Assembly (NCBI RefSeq): GCF_040412425.1
Contig: NC_089788.1
Span: 70,859,720 to 70,923,719 of the forward strand
DNA from: Macrobrachium rosenbergii
Lineage: Eukaryota > Arthropoda > Malacostraca > Decapoda > Palaemonidae
DNA length: 64,000 nucleotides
Direction: 5' to 3'
The notes under the pieces were generated by a model. That model saw only the letters and a list, made by a program, of their open reading frames with translations. It did no database searches and was not told where the DNA came from. Position 1 is the stretch's first letter; every line of letters begins with the position of its first letter. Shown here piece by piece: positions 47,701-59,759 of the stretch. Both the position numbers and the translations under genes were made by a program.

Positions 47701-50700
47701 TGAGTTAATCTATATGTAACACCACTTATGCCTGTAAAAAAGAAAATGTATGATTGATTTTGCTAATACTGTAATGGTTTACGTACTCGAAACGTAATAC
47801 AACTTAGAGGAAGACACTAATACTGCTTTATACCATACACTGTAAATAACTCCTAATTTATATTATGATGTGCAAATGGCTTATTAGTTGAAATCTTTTA
47901 TGAATTCATAATTGGCCAACACTTGAACCATCAAAAGGCTGGCATGAAAACAGTAATTAACATACAGCGCTAAAGGCATTATTTCAAATTCTGGTAACAC
48001 ATGCATAACCTGCATGAGCAAATTATGACAAATTCCCAAAAAATATTTTCCTAACAAAACATTAGCTACCTACAACATAGGCATAACTAATGGTATGAGA
48101 CTTGTTTATTCAAGTCAAGGATTGTATATTTATGGGGAATGTTATCTGGAGTGAACTACAAAACAGTGAATTCATACAATACACAATTTTTAAAAGACAA
48201 ATAAATTTTGCTTTTATCCCTCACTACACCACTGCCTTTTGGGATATCAGCTCCTTTTCCAGAAACATTGAAGAGAAGAATCCACCTTGAGTGTCTACAC
48301 ATCAAAGTTCCAAGGTCTGCATACTGGCAAAATATGGTAGTTTCGTGTGTTGCCTGACTAACTTGCAAGAAAATTAGTTTGTAAAGTCATAGGTTTTTAC
48401 CAAAAAAAATTAATCTGGCTGTAAAAAAAATACACTTGTTGTAATATAAAAACCCATTACAGTACTTGAGTTGCCTAAGTAGCTATTTAGGTGAGAGGAA
48501 TCTTGCTGCTCTTCTGAAGTTGACTCTACGTGCCTTGGAGCCAGCTAACTACTGACAGAAGTATGTACCTGACCAATTCGGATGAGTAACAATGGGTCAT
48601 GAAAGGTGCTTGTACTTGTTTGTAAAACTGTGTTAAACTATGTGTTATTCTAAGTGAGGCTGATTCAAAAGCAAAGTGGTACAACTTATTCTCTTCATGT
48701 AGCATAGAAAAGAAGTATCCCAGGTGACCACGTTACATAAAGAATAGGATTATAAGGGAAAGGAAGAGGAACTGGAGTTATGATGGCACCTTCCCCTAGG
48801 AGAGGAAGCAATAATTTGGCCTGCAACCACAAAGAACCAACTGAAAGCAAGTCAAATGATTTGTACACTGTATTCATTGTCAACGGATTTGTACACTGTA
48901 TTCATTAAGTAAAAATGCACAAAGGAAACCTCGATGATGCAAACAAGTAAATGAACAATGTGATGGAGAAGGTGTATGAGTAGTATGAATGACAAGTAAA
49001 ATCAATCATCTAAATAATAAAACAGGCACTATGTTCATCATAACAGACTATAATAATCAAACAAAAAAACAACAGTTAGGGCAGGGCTCATTCAACTCAG
49101 ATCACAATGTACTCTTAGAAACATACAGTACAATAAAAAATGTATGGATTATGCAGTATCTAACTCATAAAAATATGAAGACAAACAACAAATGAACATA
49201 CATAAGGTTGCACATATATTAACTGGAGGCAAAAGCATTATTGTAAACAAGTATAACCAAACCACTGAGTCACATTTATAGACTTCTGCAGGGGTAAAAA
49301 TGAGAACAAAAATACATTGAAGAAAATAGGTAATTAGGTGGAAAGAGACGAGAAAAAAACAGATGAAAAGTAAAAGGTAAACAAGAAAGCAATAGGAGAC
49401 TGAAGGTATTGCACAAAGCTTAGTAGTAGTAACTAGGTGTTACATTACAAAGGTTTTGAAACTCAGCTGCTTAAGTATATTACCTAAACAAGAAAGAACT
49501 CAAAATATTACCATATTCTGCTGCTCTTTTCTGTGCTTTTTCAAAAATCCAGTTAATATGCTGTGGATCATCTCCATCAATTGCTAAATCTTCACTGAAT
49601 GGGTTTTCCTTTGGCCACAGAAGAATTCGCACATATTCTATGCAGTGTTCAGGCAATCGAGGAGTATGAGCAATTGTGCACAGGGGGAAATTTACCTACA
49701 AAAGATACCACAGAACATCAGAATAAAAATACTAAAAACAAATACAATCTTCACACAAAAAAATAAATCAAAAGCATTCATACATAAATGACAATGAAGT
49801 TTTAAAAACAACTCATTTTTTCAAGGCTAATGTTTTTTAAATGCAAACCTATTTTACACAAACAGTACTATAGTTCTGACTGGCAGAGAAGGCTGACTAT
49901 TCCCAATAGAAAAAAACTGCTGGTTGGACAGTACTGATAAGAACATGAGTGTTACCCAAGTACAGTAGCAGAAAATCAGAAAACCACTTGCTATAATTCA
50001 TCATTTACTTGCCATTAAATAGACCCAATCTCTGAAGACAGGGAATTCAAGGAAACTCTCCCAAGAGGTTCCTTTCATCTAGCCACCAAGCAATATCATC
50101 CCTCATCTCCAGCTGAGCGGAAAAGGTTGTGTAAGAAGATGGCTAGTTGGAGACCAGTGCTGCTTCAAGCACCTGAAGCCAGCACTAGTGGAGGTACTCA
50201 TAAATCATGAGCTTCTCCAAGGAAGAAAGATGACTCAGAACTATTTGCTACAGCCAAGCAGACTGATCTTGTCAAGACAAGCACTCCAACTAAAAGCATC
50301 CAGAACTTGCTGATCAAGAGTCTCCAGGATAAACTCTTGCACTTAATATTCCAGGATGCCCCAGCACATCCTCTGCTGTTTCGGAAGGAAATCTGACTTC
50401 TGTCAAACAAACCCTAAGCTGTAGCTAGTTGTACACAGATATTTTTGTTTATAAAACAACTGCACTTCTGAAGATCCCATGATCAGCCAATAGTCAAGTA
50501 ATAAAGAACCTGAGTAAATGAAACCAAGCTGACACACAGGAAAACACTTGCATAAACACATAAAGAACACATAAAGGGCTGTTGCCAGTCTAGAGCACAT
50601 GGCGTTGACTAGTAGATAATCTTGTTGCAGACTATACGGAGGTAGTTCCTGGAGTCCTGAGGGATAAGAAACTGGAAATAGACATCCTTGAGGTTTACAA

Positions 50701-53700
50701 AAAACATGAAATTGCTCTATCTCATTGAAATCCAAACAGAACATGGGATTTTACATAATAGAATGGGTCTAAAACACAAACTTGTTCAAAGGACTGCAGA
50801 GGCCTGTAGAGGTGTTATTTATAGCCTCCACTGCTTATTGACATGGTCAGAGATTTCGGCAAAGCAGGATAGTAGGCTGGAAAAAAGATCAGAGTACAAA
50901 TGCTGGGGAGGCATTATGTGATAAGCAGTCTGTACTCATGATGAAAAATAGAGACTACCCCGGGCCCAGAGCACTGTCACTGCCACATTGCCAAATCGAA
51001 TGAAAGGCATCCCACTATTAAATGTAACAGGAGAGGAAACTGCCAACCTCAGCAGCCCCCTCCTTTCTTTTCTTTATCTGACTTTACAGAAGGAGCCTAA
51101 GAGACGAGTTAAACTGGTGGGAAAGATTCCTGGCCCCTTCCAAAACAAGAAGAAAGTCAGGCTCCTAAACAGGATTTCCAAGAAGTCTGACCACTCCCTA
51201 CCTGTGATATTGCAGTAAAACTACCCCCAGAAGACAAGGCTGCTAACAGCAATGCACATTCTCAAGACAAGGTTTGCCTATAGGTTAGCAGCCTGATGAG
51301 AGAGAAAGGTCAACAGACTTCCTACAGATGTCCTCCTCACACCACATCCCAGAAAAGGCAAAATTTTTCTGGGAAAAATGCCAGGCAACCAGCTCCATGG
51401 CTCCTCCCTTGGAAAAGGAAGATATCCATTCTGAAAGAAGCCACTTCTGGGAAGGCTACCAGTCCACAGACTGAAGAGTCTACCTGCAAGGAGCAGGTCT
51501 CAGCTCATTTTAGGCAGGTAGTAACTCCACTGATGTGTTGCAGGTGGTGAAAAACCTTGGAGGAAAGTGCAAATACACTATCTGTACATCTCAAAACGAA
51601 TTCACCCGCTATAAAACTCCCTGCACTAGTGAGAATCAGGGCAACCGAATCGATGGTACCATTTCAAAATCAAAATCTCACAATCTCTCCAAGACCACAT
51701 GTGCCTATAAGACTGAGAAGGTCCCTCCATCATAGTAAAGAACCACTGTTTAAGGATGCAAGTGTAGACTGAGCATGATCTACATCATTGCCTTCTTGCA
51801 TAAAACTAGTAACAGAACTGGAGCTGGGTCTAAGAATGCAGCCTCACGAACTACCAGATACGTGCATACCAATAACCAGCCCATAGACACCAGAATAAAT
51901 ATATTATATATATGGGGGGAATCATAACAAGAGTGGTGATCATCATGGTGGCCAATGGAAAGACCATACAGAACTGTCCTGTGTGGGTAATCAGTCACAA
52001 GCATGGCTGTGGGTCTGTCAAACAAGCGCCAAAGAACTAGGGCGCTCAGGGACCACAGAAAGCACAGATTCCTTGTCATACCTCCAGAGATATGTAACCA
52101 ATTTGGGAAAAGTTTGGATCAGTCTTCCCATCCCAAGAAGTCTGGGCAGGCAACCAGCACAAGGTTTGTGAAAAAGCAACTGATCACTAGCAATCTAATG
52201 GGCTGTGTCAACTGCTCTAACTATGGAACACCTTTCTTGTGTATGGGGAAGGACATCCATCCCCTGTCTTCAAGGAGCCCTTTGGAGGTCTGTTAGGACT
52301 GCTACCACTTAACTCCCCTGTTAACAAGTCTCAGTTACCTATCCAGCTTTCATGGAAGAGACTATAAAAGAAGAAATGTGTGTTCTCGTAGGAACAAAAT
52401 TGGATGAAATCTATTAAACATTTATACTGAATACTCGGCATAAGCTTTACATTGATATATTCCCCTAGTTTTCTATATAAAGACTTCCTAAGTCTAAAGG
52501 TTTTCACTGAAAGTAATAATTCAAGAAATTTTCTTAAAATAATTCAAAACAAAACACTTACCTGAGGGGGAAAGAGGTCGAGAGTGCATTCTATGCAAGA
52601 AGTCATGCCAGGCAATATCACACGAGCATTGCCCTTAAAACCCTCTGTTCCACCATCAACCAGTGGGATAACAGAACTCTGAAAGCAAATATTTAAAACA
52701 TAAAATAAAACTAAAATGAATAAATGTTTCTCACATCTAAATCTTAAAAAAAAATTAACAAAAATAGAAAAACTACTTTTCCATGACTATTATTATCATC
52801 CTTATTCATATTAACACTTTTTAATGAGCCTTTTCTAGCTGTTTCTAACACTCACTGAACAGCTCATTTCATTATTTGTTTTGGCAAATGATTTATGGAC
52901 AGATCATCAATCCTCCCCAACAAAATATATATTAATGAAAATTTTTAGTGTCAGAGGAACAGTTCCTTAGCTGAAATTTTTTTAATAATTAATGTATGAC
53001 ATCATACACAGGAATGTAGCCTTCAGCAACTAAAATGCAAGTGATACCTGATCTAGCATCCCATCTTCATAATTTAGAAGCGATAAAAGCATGCCGTTTA
53101 TCCAGCGACGGGCAACTATTGAGTCCAACCCACAAACCACCACGTGAAACCTTCTGTAGAAATCGTCATCAAAATCTTGAATCTTGTTGTAATAGCTAAG
53201 AAATCTAGTTAAGAAAACCATAACAGTGAGAACTGTGTAATGTAAATAACACAGAAAGAGTACTGGACATTATTTATCTAAATACAGTGCAAATAATATA
53301 AACAACAAAAGTACCAAAGTAACATTTGCAGTTATTCTCTGCACTGATATTCTAACTTATCAGGGGTTGCTCTCAACTTACGAGCATGCGGAAATTTTAT
53401 GACTTGGATTTTTGACAATTTCTGTCATCATTCAATTCTGAGAAATTGGTACCCTATTGAGTACAGTACTTTCACTTTTTAATTAAAGGAACACCAGAAG
53501 ATAACTCTTCGTGAACATATTCTACTATTTTCAGGACAAAACACTTCAGTAGCATCAGACTAGACAGCATCAAGTTTCTATTGGTGGGCAAAAGAACTTT
53601 TAATGTTGCAAGTTTTTCTGCCTTTTTTTGCTACCACTCTACCTTCACTGAGCACTTTCCAACAGTCTACTAAGAACAAGCAACGAGATGGTAGTGTCAG

Positions 53701-55418
53701 TTACTTTCCTGTACTGTATATCACTCATAAGTGTGACTAAAGTATTATTATTATCTAGTAAAAGTACTATCTTAACATTCTGTACTGCTTATATCATATT
53801 TCCCCTATCTTACATCTACGTAAATAGTCACAATCTCTATGAAGCTACTGACTTGCAGATTTTTGCAGCATCATGTGTCACTTTCAAAGAAATACAACAA
53901 TTCAACAATATTATAAAAACAAGTCTTTATGGAATGAGCTTTCGATAACCAATCAGGATTTTGCTAGCACAAAAAAAGCCAAATTCTATTGTAACTGATT
54001 ACACCTATTCTAAGACAGTAATTCTTCTACAGTCCACCCAAAATGAGAAACAAGGCAACGTTCTCTACAATCATCATTTGTAATGATTTATGTTCGTGCA
54101 AAATCTCAGTCCTCACTCTGATTGTCAATTTCAATTTCCCATAATTCCAGTGCAAAAATAATCTGATCTTCACAGTCATCACCTAAAACTAGTTATCATC
54201 ATCAATGACGAATTCACTGTCATTAAACATGAAGAATGAACATCTATCTTGTACATCATCTTAGCACATCTAAAATTCTCCTTACTCATAATCACAAATA
54301 AAAGTTTCTCTCTTAGTAACATCAATCAGCATTGCCTACCTCACTTCTCAATCAATGACTCCTTACATATTGTTGAAGTACATAATATCAAACAAGCTAA
54401 ACAAACGCTCTATCAGTGACAAATTCACATCATTCTCTTTATTACTGAAATTGTCAAGTTATAATTCATGGACTACATCAAATTATTAATCTCCCAAAAA
54501 CATTATCTTTCCTTCTACTATGTGAAACTGGTTCATGGAAATACCAGTAAATCTGTCTCATTACAGCAACAGGGAGAGCTATAACTAGTCAAAGTATTCT
54601 CTGGACATTCAACCATCCTGAGAGCTCTTCCAAAGCATTACTGGGTAACAGAAGAGAGAACTACAAAACCTCCACAAACATTTACAAGATTATAAAAAAA
54701 ATTAATTAGAACAAAAATGAGTTACTCTTTGGTACAATGCTAAAATTCACTTCAACCATCATGTCAACTCATGACCAACATCTGAAGGATGCCAAAACAG
54801 TGGACTTCTTGGAACTATAACAGAAATACATTAATGAACTAAGCTGTATTTGGAAGAGGTGACATAATTAAAGAAAATATACTGCAAAGACTATACAGAG
54901 CATAAACTAAAAAGATAAAGTTGATAACTGAGCATGAAAGGATACGCTGTAACTTTACAGTCTTTAATTCGCTGATTTATAAACTCCGCAGCCACTTCAG
55001 CCTTAGGGCGTCCAATGTCTTTTTTTCTAAATAAGAACTGGCGATTTAAGTTCGAAAGATCAATTGTATCCATATCAATCACATGAAGATCTGTAAAGCC
55101 CATGAGTGCAAGGTCTTTCAGAAGCTCACATCCCAAGCCACCAGCACCTATTGAGTATATAAAAACAAGTTAATGTATAAATATGGACCTTATCAGAAAA
55201 GCTTTAGTTACAAAAAAAAATCCCATTTCAAGAAAAATAGGCTTATAAACAGAGAACATTCAAAATTACTCTACCTATAATGAGCACTTTAATATTTTCC
55301 TGAAGCATCTTCAAGGTATCTGGTGAAGGTTCGAAGTCTGGGTGGGTGAACGGGCCTGGTCGCTCGAGCAGTTTTCTCACCTCTCCCCATCTTTCTCCCC
55401 AGTCAACCATCCTGGTAT
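41650..55418 (-). CDS. UBA3: NEDD8-activating enzyme E1 catalytic subunit, nine coding exons (5' end uncertain)
   Basis: UBA3 pairs with NAE1/APPBP1, adenylates NEDD8, forms a thioester with it and passes it to UBC12 for cullin neddylation. The nine exons join in frame to 1310 bases. Counting from the Met at 55410-55408 gives 433 residues (human isoforms 442 and 463). The N-terminal block [15 protein letters not shown] matches UBA3. The nucleotide loop is GAGGLG (46-51), followed by [17 protein letters not shown] (70-86), K94 and CGLDS (134-138). Zinc-type pairs are C190/C193 (CIEC) and C334/C337 (CVAC). The active-site Cys is C207 in FPLCTIA. The last 85 or so residues form the ubiquitin-fold domain that binds UBC12. 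Exon 1 begins inside a codon after an acceptor, so at least one upstream exon exists, either coding for about 10-25 residues or 5' UTR only. Confidence 0.96.
41739..43235 (-). other. UBA3 last intron
   Basis: It holds two local duplications: TTTTTTGAATTC blocks near 41758 and 41807, and a 98-bp period repeat of a unit beginning CATTACAG at 41879 and 41977. No coding signal. Confidence 0.7.
41879..42075. repeat. 98-bp tandem duplication, diverged
   Basis: Units at 41879 and 41977 share CATTACAG, TAGATA, then CAAATGGA and ACTGCAAAA, and end with a similar GTAAGAAGGA stretch. Confidence 0.7.
43236..43350 (-). CDS. UBA3: UBA3 coding exon 8 (residues 367-404 plus one base)
   Basis: Acceptor TTCACAG, donor GAAG then GTCTGT. 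It encodes [20 protein letters not shown] and [10 protein letters not shown], typical of the UBA3 ubiquitin-fold domain. Confidence 0.95.
43848..44050. repeat. Minisatellite with palindromic core, four units
   Basis: Units start at 43848, 43902, 43961 and 44012 (period 51-59 bp). Each opens with a palindrome of the type TTTCTTTACATGTAAAGAAA and continues through ACATGTTTACCCAGAATAAA. Confidence 0.9.
45603..45922 (+). mobile_element. SINE-like repeat, copy 2, with target-site duplication
   Basis: About 320 bp with TTTAGGCCAAAGGCCAAGTG, TCATTCAGCGCTGAAA, GTGCACTGCATGAGGTGCAC and an A-rich 3' tail. CACTATAG flanks both sides (45595-45602 and 45923-45930), an 8-bp target-site duplication expected of retroposition. 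It lies antisense to UBA3 within intron 7. Confidence 0.85.
46443..46547 (-). CDS. UBA3: UBA3 coding exon 7 (residues 332-366)
   Basis: Acceptor TTTCAG, donor CAG then GTAAGA. It encodes [10 protein letters not shown] with the second zinc-type Cys pair and the start of the ubiquitin-fold domain. Confidence 0.95.
46548..47525 (-). other. UBA3 intron 6, no repeat or gene seen
   Basis: AT-rich; open frames on both strands near 46874-47104 and 47191-47469 show no known domain. Confidence 0.7.
47526..47731 (-). CDS. UBA3: UBA3 coding exon 6 (residues 263-331)
   Basis: Acceptor TTTACAG, donor AAG then GTAGAG. It encodes [20 protein letters not shown] and [19 protein letters not shown], the strongly conserved block after the catalytic Cys region. 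Confidence 0.96.
47732..49511 (-). other. UBA3 intron 5, no gene seen
   Basis: AT-rich. A short direct repeat of TTGTACACTGTATTCATT occurs near 48860 and 48890. Confidence 0.7.
49512..49695 (-). CDS. UBA3: UBA3 coding exon 5 with the catalytic cysteine (residues 202-262 plus one base)
   Basis: It begins [20 protein letters not shown]: the E1 active-site motif with C207. It continues through [15 protein letters not shown]. Acceptor TTGTAG, donor ATG then GTAATA. Confidence 0.96.
49696..52561 (-). other. UBA3 intron 4 with a GC-richer unidentified block
   Basis: From about 50000 to 52340 the sequence is clearly GC-richer than the surrounding intron and holds many overlapping open frames, mostly on the + strand (for instance 51296-51550, 51557-51772, 52003-52296). 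None has a recognisable domain. An old interspersed repeat or decayed mobile element is likely. Confidence 0.5.
52562..52678 (-). CDS. UBA3: UBA3 coding exon 4 (residues 163-201)
   Basis: It encodes [20 protein letters not shown] and [17 protein letters not shown] with the first zinc-type CxxC. Acceptor TTTCAG, donor CAG then GTAAGTG. Phase 0 at both ends. Confidence 0.96.
52679..53047 (-). other. UBA3 intron 3, no feature seen
   Basis: A 369-bp AT-rich intron, donor GTATCA, acceptor TTTCAG. Confidence 0.8.
53048..53195 (-). CDS. UBA3: UBA3 coding exon 3 (end of codon 113 to residue 162)
   Basis: It encodes [40 protein letters not shown] and NYEDGMLDQ. Acceptor TCTTAG, donor CAG then GTATCA. 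Confidence 0.95.
53196..54945 (-). other. UBA3 intron 2, no feature seen
   Basis: 1.75 kb, AT-rich. The donor GTATCC is weaker than the others but is the only junction that restores the family's sequence and the phase. Confidence 0.75.
54946..55147 (-). CDS. UBA3: UBA3 coding exon 2 (residues 46-113)
   Basis: It encodes [40 protein letters not shown] and [15 protein letters not shown]: the nucleotide-binding core. Acceptor CAATAG, donor AGC then GTATCC. Confidence 0.95.
55148..55274 (-). other. UBA3 intron 1 (of the visible exons)
   Basis: 127 bp, donor GTAGAG, acceptor CAATAG; it splits the first Gly codon of the ATP loop. Confidence 0.85.
55275..55418 (-). CDS. UBA3: UBA3 first visible coding exon (residues 1-45 and part of 46)
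   Basis: Acceptor TTTTTCAG precedes ATACCAGGATGGTTGAC. The ATG at 55410-55408 has A at -3 and G at +4, an excellent context. It is in frame with [20 protein letters not shown], so it may be the real start with a non-coding upstream exon. The human protein has about 15-36 more residues in front, so a coding upstream exon is equally possible. Confidence 0.9.
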
Positions 55419-57004
55419 CTGAAAAATCATAATGTTAATTACCCCATTAGTGTATTAAATTTCTTTATCAAAAAACTGTAAACTTAAGACGATCAGGTAT
55501 TACCACAGAACTATCTTACCAACACATTATTAAATGGACAACTAAGAACAATTACAGTGACTACCTCATGAAATACAAGGGTAGCTTGATAAGCAAGACC
55601 TGCACATGTATCGTCCCTGTTTCATTTTAATAACTGTATTTCTGACATTCTTTAAGCCAATTAAATGTCTATTTACAATAGCATATTAACCCTCCAATTT
55701 TCAACTTGTGAAATTCTGATGATAACTACAGTCATCACTGAAGGATATGTTTTTATAAATTTGTTCAAGTTGTAAAAGAAAAGTCATAAAAATGAAATTT
55801 GAATGTGGCATGTATGGTGCTTGTTGTTGTCATGAAGACCAATATATATTGCTCTGATTTATGGCAAATTTTTTGAAAAGTGACATAAACTGGTATTACG
55901 CTCAGCAATATTACACCACTCAGGCAAAGTATAATTTACATTTTTTTTAATACACTTTGTGGTATGATACGTGACTCAAATATGAATTTCTAATCATTGG
56001 AAAGGGAATTTATCACACTTTTAACAGTGTGTAAACAGAAACTTGATATCTCTTTTCTCTGATTTATTATGAATTAAAAGACAAAAACATTTTCATAACA
56101 ACTAACTTTTACTCATCAATTTTTTTGGCATTTTTAAACTTACATGTGTCATGATAAAGTTCAACTCTATAGCCTTAAAAACGACACCAAATTCATTAAC
56201 ATACCATTAAGTATAAAGTTACACAGAATGGTTATTGCTAAGCATTTTTGCCCAATCAGTGAAAGGTGAATGTTCTGGTGCAGACAGATTTTGAACCCCC
56301 TTTCAAATCTTGCTGAACATGTTTGTATATTGAGCAAAGAGGTATACAGTATACTACGGGGCACAGCAGTCAATAAAGGGAGAGGAGTTAAATGATATGG
56401 CACTAACTAGGAATGGGGTAATACAGCAGGACACTGTCCCAAACTGTGTTTGGTATGCCTATACCATTGGTAACCTAATCTCAGCCTACAGAACTAAGCC
56501 ATGACTACACTTTAATTTAGGCCTAACCTAAACTAGTCTCTCACCCACCCTACTGCATACTACCATAGCTAAATCTAGCTGAGCATATCTCACTGTCTGG
56601 CACCCAAGACAGCTTAACATAAGACCATCTAACCTAGCAGCTGCCTAAGTTATGGAATATGGTACTTTGAAGAGTTTGAGTTACTTTTAACTCTACACTG
56701 TACTCCAGTAGAAATGTAAACAATGGCTCTCTCCTAGTTTTTTAATTGAGCCTTGCAATTTTGACGTTCATTTCCTTTGAACATGTTCCTTTAACTCATT
56801 AAGCCCAACAGTAATGGAAGACAAGTTGGGGATGTGGGGTTTAAGGTAGGGTAAATAGCAAATGAAGCACTTTGTGACCGAAAAAGGAAAAAATGTTTTG
56901 AAACAGTAAAAACTATCACAAAGGCCATGGTCTAAGAAAAATACCAAACCAAACCTTACCATACCCTTAAAAGTAGCCTAGGAGTCAAAAAATACAAAAG
57001 TAAA
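55419..57004. other. Upstream of UBA3 visible exons, no gene seen
   Basis: AT-rich; expected to be intron or 5' flank of UBA3. I found no convincing N-terminal exon. Confidence 0.5.
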
Positions 57005-57372
57005 TACAGGCAGTCCCCGGTTTATGACGGGGGTTCTGTTCCTATGCCGTGTCGCAAGCCGAAAATTGTCATAAACCGAAAAATCGTCGAAAATCGTCCA
57101 AAATCCTAAGAAAACCTTACTTTTAATGCTTTGGGTGTAGTGAAAAAGATGTAAACTGCATTTTTATTTAGTTTTTCATCAAAAAACCTCCAAATTTTTA
57201 TTATTCTGCTGTTTTGTAGCCATATTTCTTCCGTCAGATCAGTGTCGTAAGCGTCGTAACCTCGGAACATGCGTCGTAAACTGGGAAATAATTTCTGATG
57301 AATATATTTGAAAAGCGTCTTAACCCCGGAACGTCATAAGCTGGACCCATTGTAACCCGGGGACTGCCTGTA
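57005..57372. mobile_element. MITE with TACAGGCAG termini, copy 2
   Basis: The left end TACAGGCAGTCCCCGG and the reverse complement of the right end are identical over 16 bases, followed by imperfect pairing. TA at each end fits a Tc1/mariner-type duplication. The interior has several TCGTAA- and CGTCG-containing motifs that partly pair and no transposase. Same family as 37921-38200. Confidence 0.85.
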
Positions 57373-59064
57373 CGTATTAACCACAGCAACAATGAAACTG
57401 GCTTAGGCAATACATAAAATACACAATAAAAGCAACAGAAAAAGAATATGGATGTGTAACTCCCATAATTACAGGAACACATAATAATCTAATCAAGGGA
57501 TTTTCTTTTCTATTTTGTCAATTGCAAAAACTTAATCTATAACTATATCAGTTGGTGTATATTAACGGAGTTGTAATTTTTCATAACTATTCATGAATAA
57601 AAGCCTTAATACAAGCATCCAGTGTATGACCACTTAAAAGGAACATAACAAAACCTAGCCTGAGTTGTAACTAATTTTAAGGTGAGAGCTAGGAGGGGGG
57701 GGGGAGGCAAGTGGACAATCAGGTAAGGACTGGAATGCTGCATAATAAGTTAGGTTTAATTACTACGCATCCCTATAATTACTGGTAATGAAGAAATATT
57801 AATAAAATATGACTTTTACTAAGCCTAGTTCCTTTCCACAACTACCCAATAATCTCTGGGCTTCCCTTCATTATCAGCAACAGTCGTGGGTGCTGAATTA
57901 TGGTTTTCTGATATATTCATACAGGCTCTAAATATTTTTAAGTAATACCGCAGAATAACTGCACACATGCTGTATCATTCTGTTACACACACACACACTG
58001 TCATGATGAGGGGTACAGTGCCATTGGCACCATGCCTTGATCTGGCTGGTTATGTTAAGGGAACATTAGATTAGGATGTATCCCAATCGAAATAGGCCTT
58101 TAATCTGCTTTTAAAGGCCTATTGGAATCTTATGGTTTTTTCCAGTCAGGTGGTCAATCTCACTTACTCAGATAAAAACTGCATATGAATGCAGAAGCCA
58201 AGAAGGTAATGGGTATATGTATACATAATTACCAAAAACTGTCACTCCGTTACTAATTAGTTTCAATAATTTTTGTGAGACAACAAAAGTTGTAGCAACA
58301 AGCAACAGAAAAGAAACATACAGAAATATATACCACATTTCAACCAAGATACTTCCTATCCTAACCCAGGCACCATACACTTAGTCAAGAGTGAAGGTGA
58401 ACCTGGTTACTGGCTACACCTAACAGTAAAACTGAAGACTACAACCACAAACTGGTTCCCGACAGTTGGCGACCATAATATTTGCCACTTTTTCCTTGTG
58501 GTTTTTGTTTATGTCTAGGATTTTTGCATGTGTTTATTATTTTATGATGACTTTAATGTGTGTTTCTGATATTCATGGTCATTTTGTTTTTCTTTTTACA
58601 GTCAATCCGAAAGGGGTGGTACTAAATATGGCACCCATTTTGCAAGTAAACTGATAATTACTGAACTGTGGGGAGCAGTAGTTGTCTTCAGTTTTACCAA
58701 ACTAACATCCATTATTTCTCCATTACTAGTCTAAAGGTTACTTTAGACTTGAGATTACCATAGGCCTAGACCTAACCTATATTCAAGTAGGCATGAAGAG
58801 CAATTATAGCCCTATAACATTAAATGCTAAACACAGAACTTAGGCTAGGAAAGGATTGAAAGACGATAGAATGCAGAGTGAGAGGTCACAACATACCTAA
58901 GAGGTTCCAGGAGAGATAAAGCCCCCCCCCCCCCAACCAAAAGGTTAGGTTAGGTAAGGGTAAGCCTGGTTAGGTCATATTCCCTAGGCTACTACAGTAG
59001 CCCTGACCCCTTACTCTTTGAAAGATTTACTGGTGGCTCTCCTATCTTTATGGATAAAAGTGTG
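57373..59064. other. Upstream flank, small repeats, no gene seen
   Basis: Contains a hairpin at 58090-58122, a run of 13 C at 58922-58934 and TTAGG-type repeats at 58943-58970. No coding signal. Confidence 0.6.
58090..58122. repeat. Perfect 13-bp hairpin
   Basis: AATAGGCCTTTAA and TTAAAGGCCTATT are exact inverse copies around a short loop. Confidence 0.85.
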
Positions 59065-59370
59065 GTACAGTAATTCTATATATTAGCTCTACGCCTGTTT
59101 TTACTTTTTCAACTGGTTTTTTCTACACTCTGAGGGGTTCTGATACTGCCGGTGCATCTGTTTGTTGTCGGCCAAATGGAATGTCCCTTCGCCGTGTTTA
59201 GTACTGGTCCGGGGGGGGGGGACCCATTACGTTAACAAGTTATTGCACTTGCCGGACGGGATATGAACCGCTCGAAACAGACGTACCCGTGCTTGGTCTT
59301 GTGAAGATCGCGTATGGAAACCCCTTGTCGAATGGACTTCAGGGGTTAATTACAGGTTAATTACACTCGA
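59065..59370 (-). repeat. Dispersed 300-bp repeat, copy 2
   Basis: Reverse complement of the 13810-14100 repeat, with about 80-90 percent identity by eye, including the run of C (here seen as G at 59212-59221) and AGTACTAAACACGGCGAAGG. It has an extra stretch of about 22 bases containing GGTTCATATCCC (minus strand) that copy 1 lacks. Confidence 0.85.
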
Positions 59371-59551
59371 GTGCCAAAATTTAAAGGTAAATTCATAATT
59401 AGCAACCAAGTTAGAAGGCAGTCGATGCCGCGGAGCTACTATATAGTTCTACCAAAACTGAAGATTACTGCCGCACCCTCCAAGTTCGGTAACTTCAAGT
59501 TTCAGTGCAAAATGGGATCCGTGTTTAGTAGCAGCCCTATGAGGATGAATG

Positions 59552-59697
59552 TAAAACAAAACAATGATGGTAAATACCGTAAACATAAACAAAATGCATA
59601 AACAAAAAAGAAAACAATGACAGCAAATATAAACATAAACAAAAGGCAAACACTACCAAACAAAACAATGACAGCGAATACCAAAAACATACAAAAA
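59552..59697 (+). repeat. A-rich minisatellite, three units
   Basis: About 50-bp units with AAACAAAACAATGACAGC, then AAATA and AAACATAAACAAAA, in three imperfect copies. Confidence 0.75.
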
Positions 59698-59711
59698 AGG
59701 AGGCAGTAAAT

Positions 59712-59748
59712 ATTCCGGTCATCGACTGGCAGGAACCAGGCAGCGGTA
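59712..59748 (-). repeat. Fragment of the 15.2/15.8-kb foldback arm
   Basis: TTCCGGTCATCGACTGGCAG followed by GAACCAGGC matches the right foldback arm near 15759-15790 with few differences. Confidence 0.65.
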
Positions 59749-59759
59749 TTAGTCTTCAG

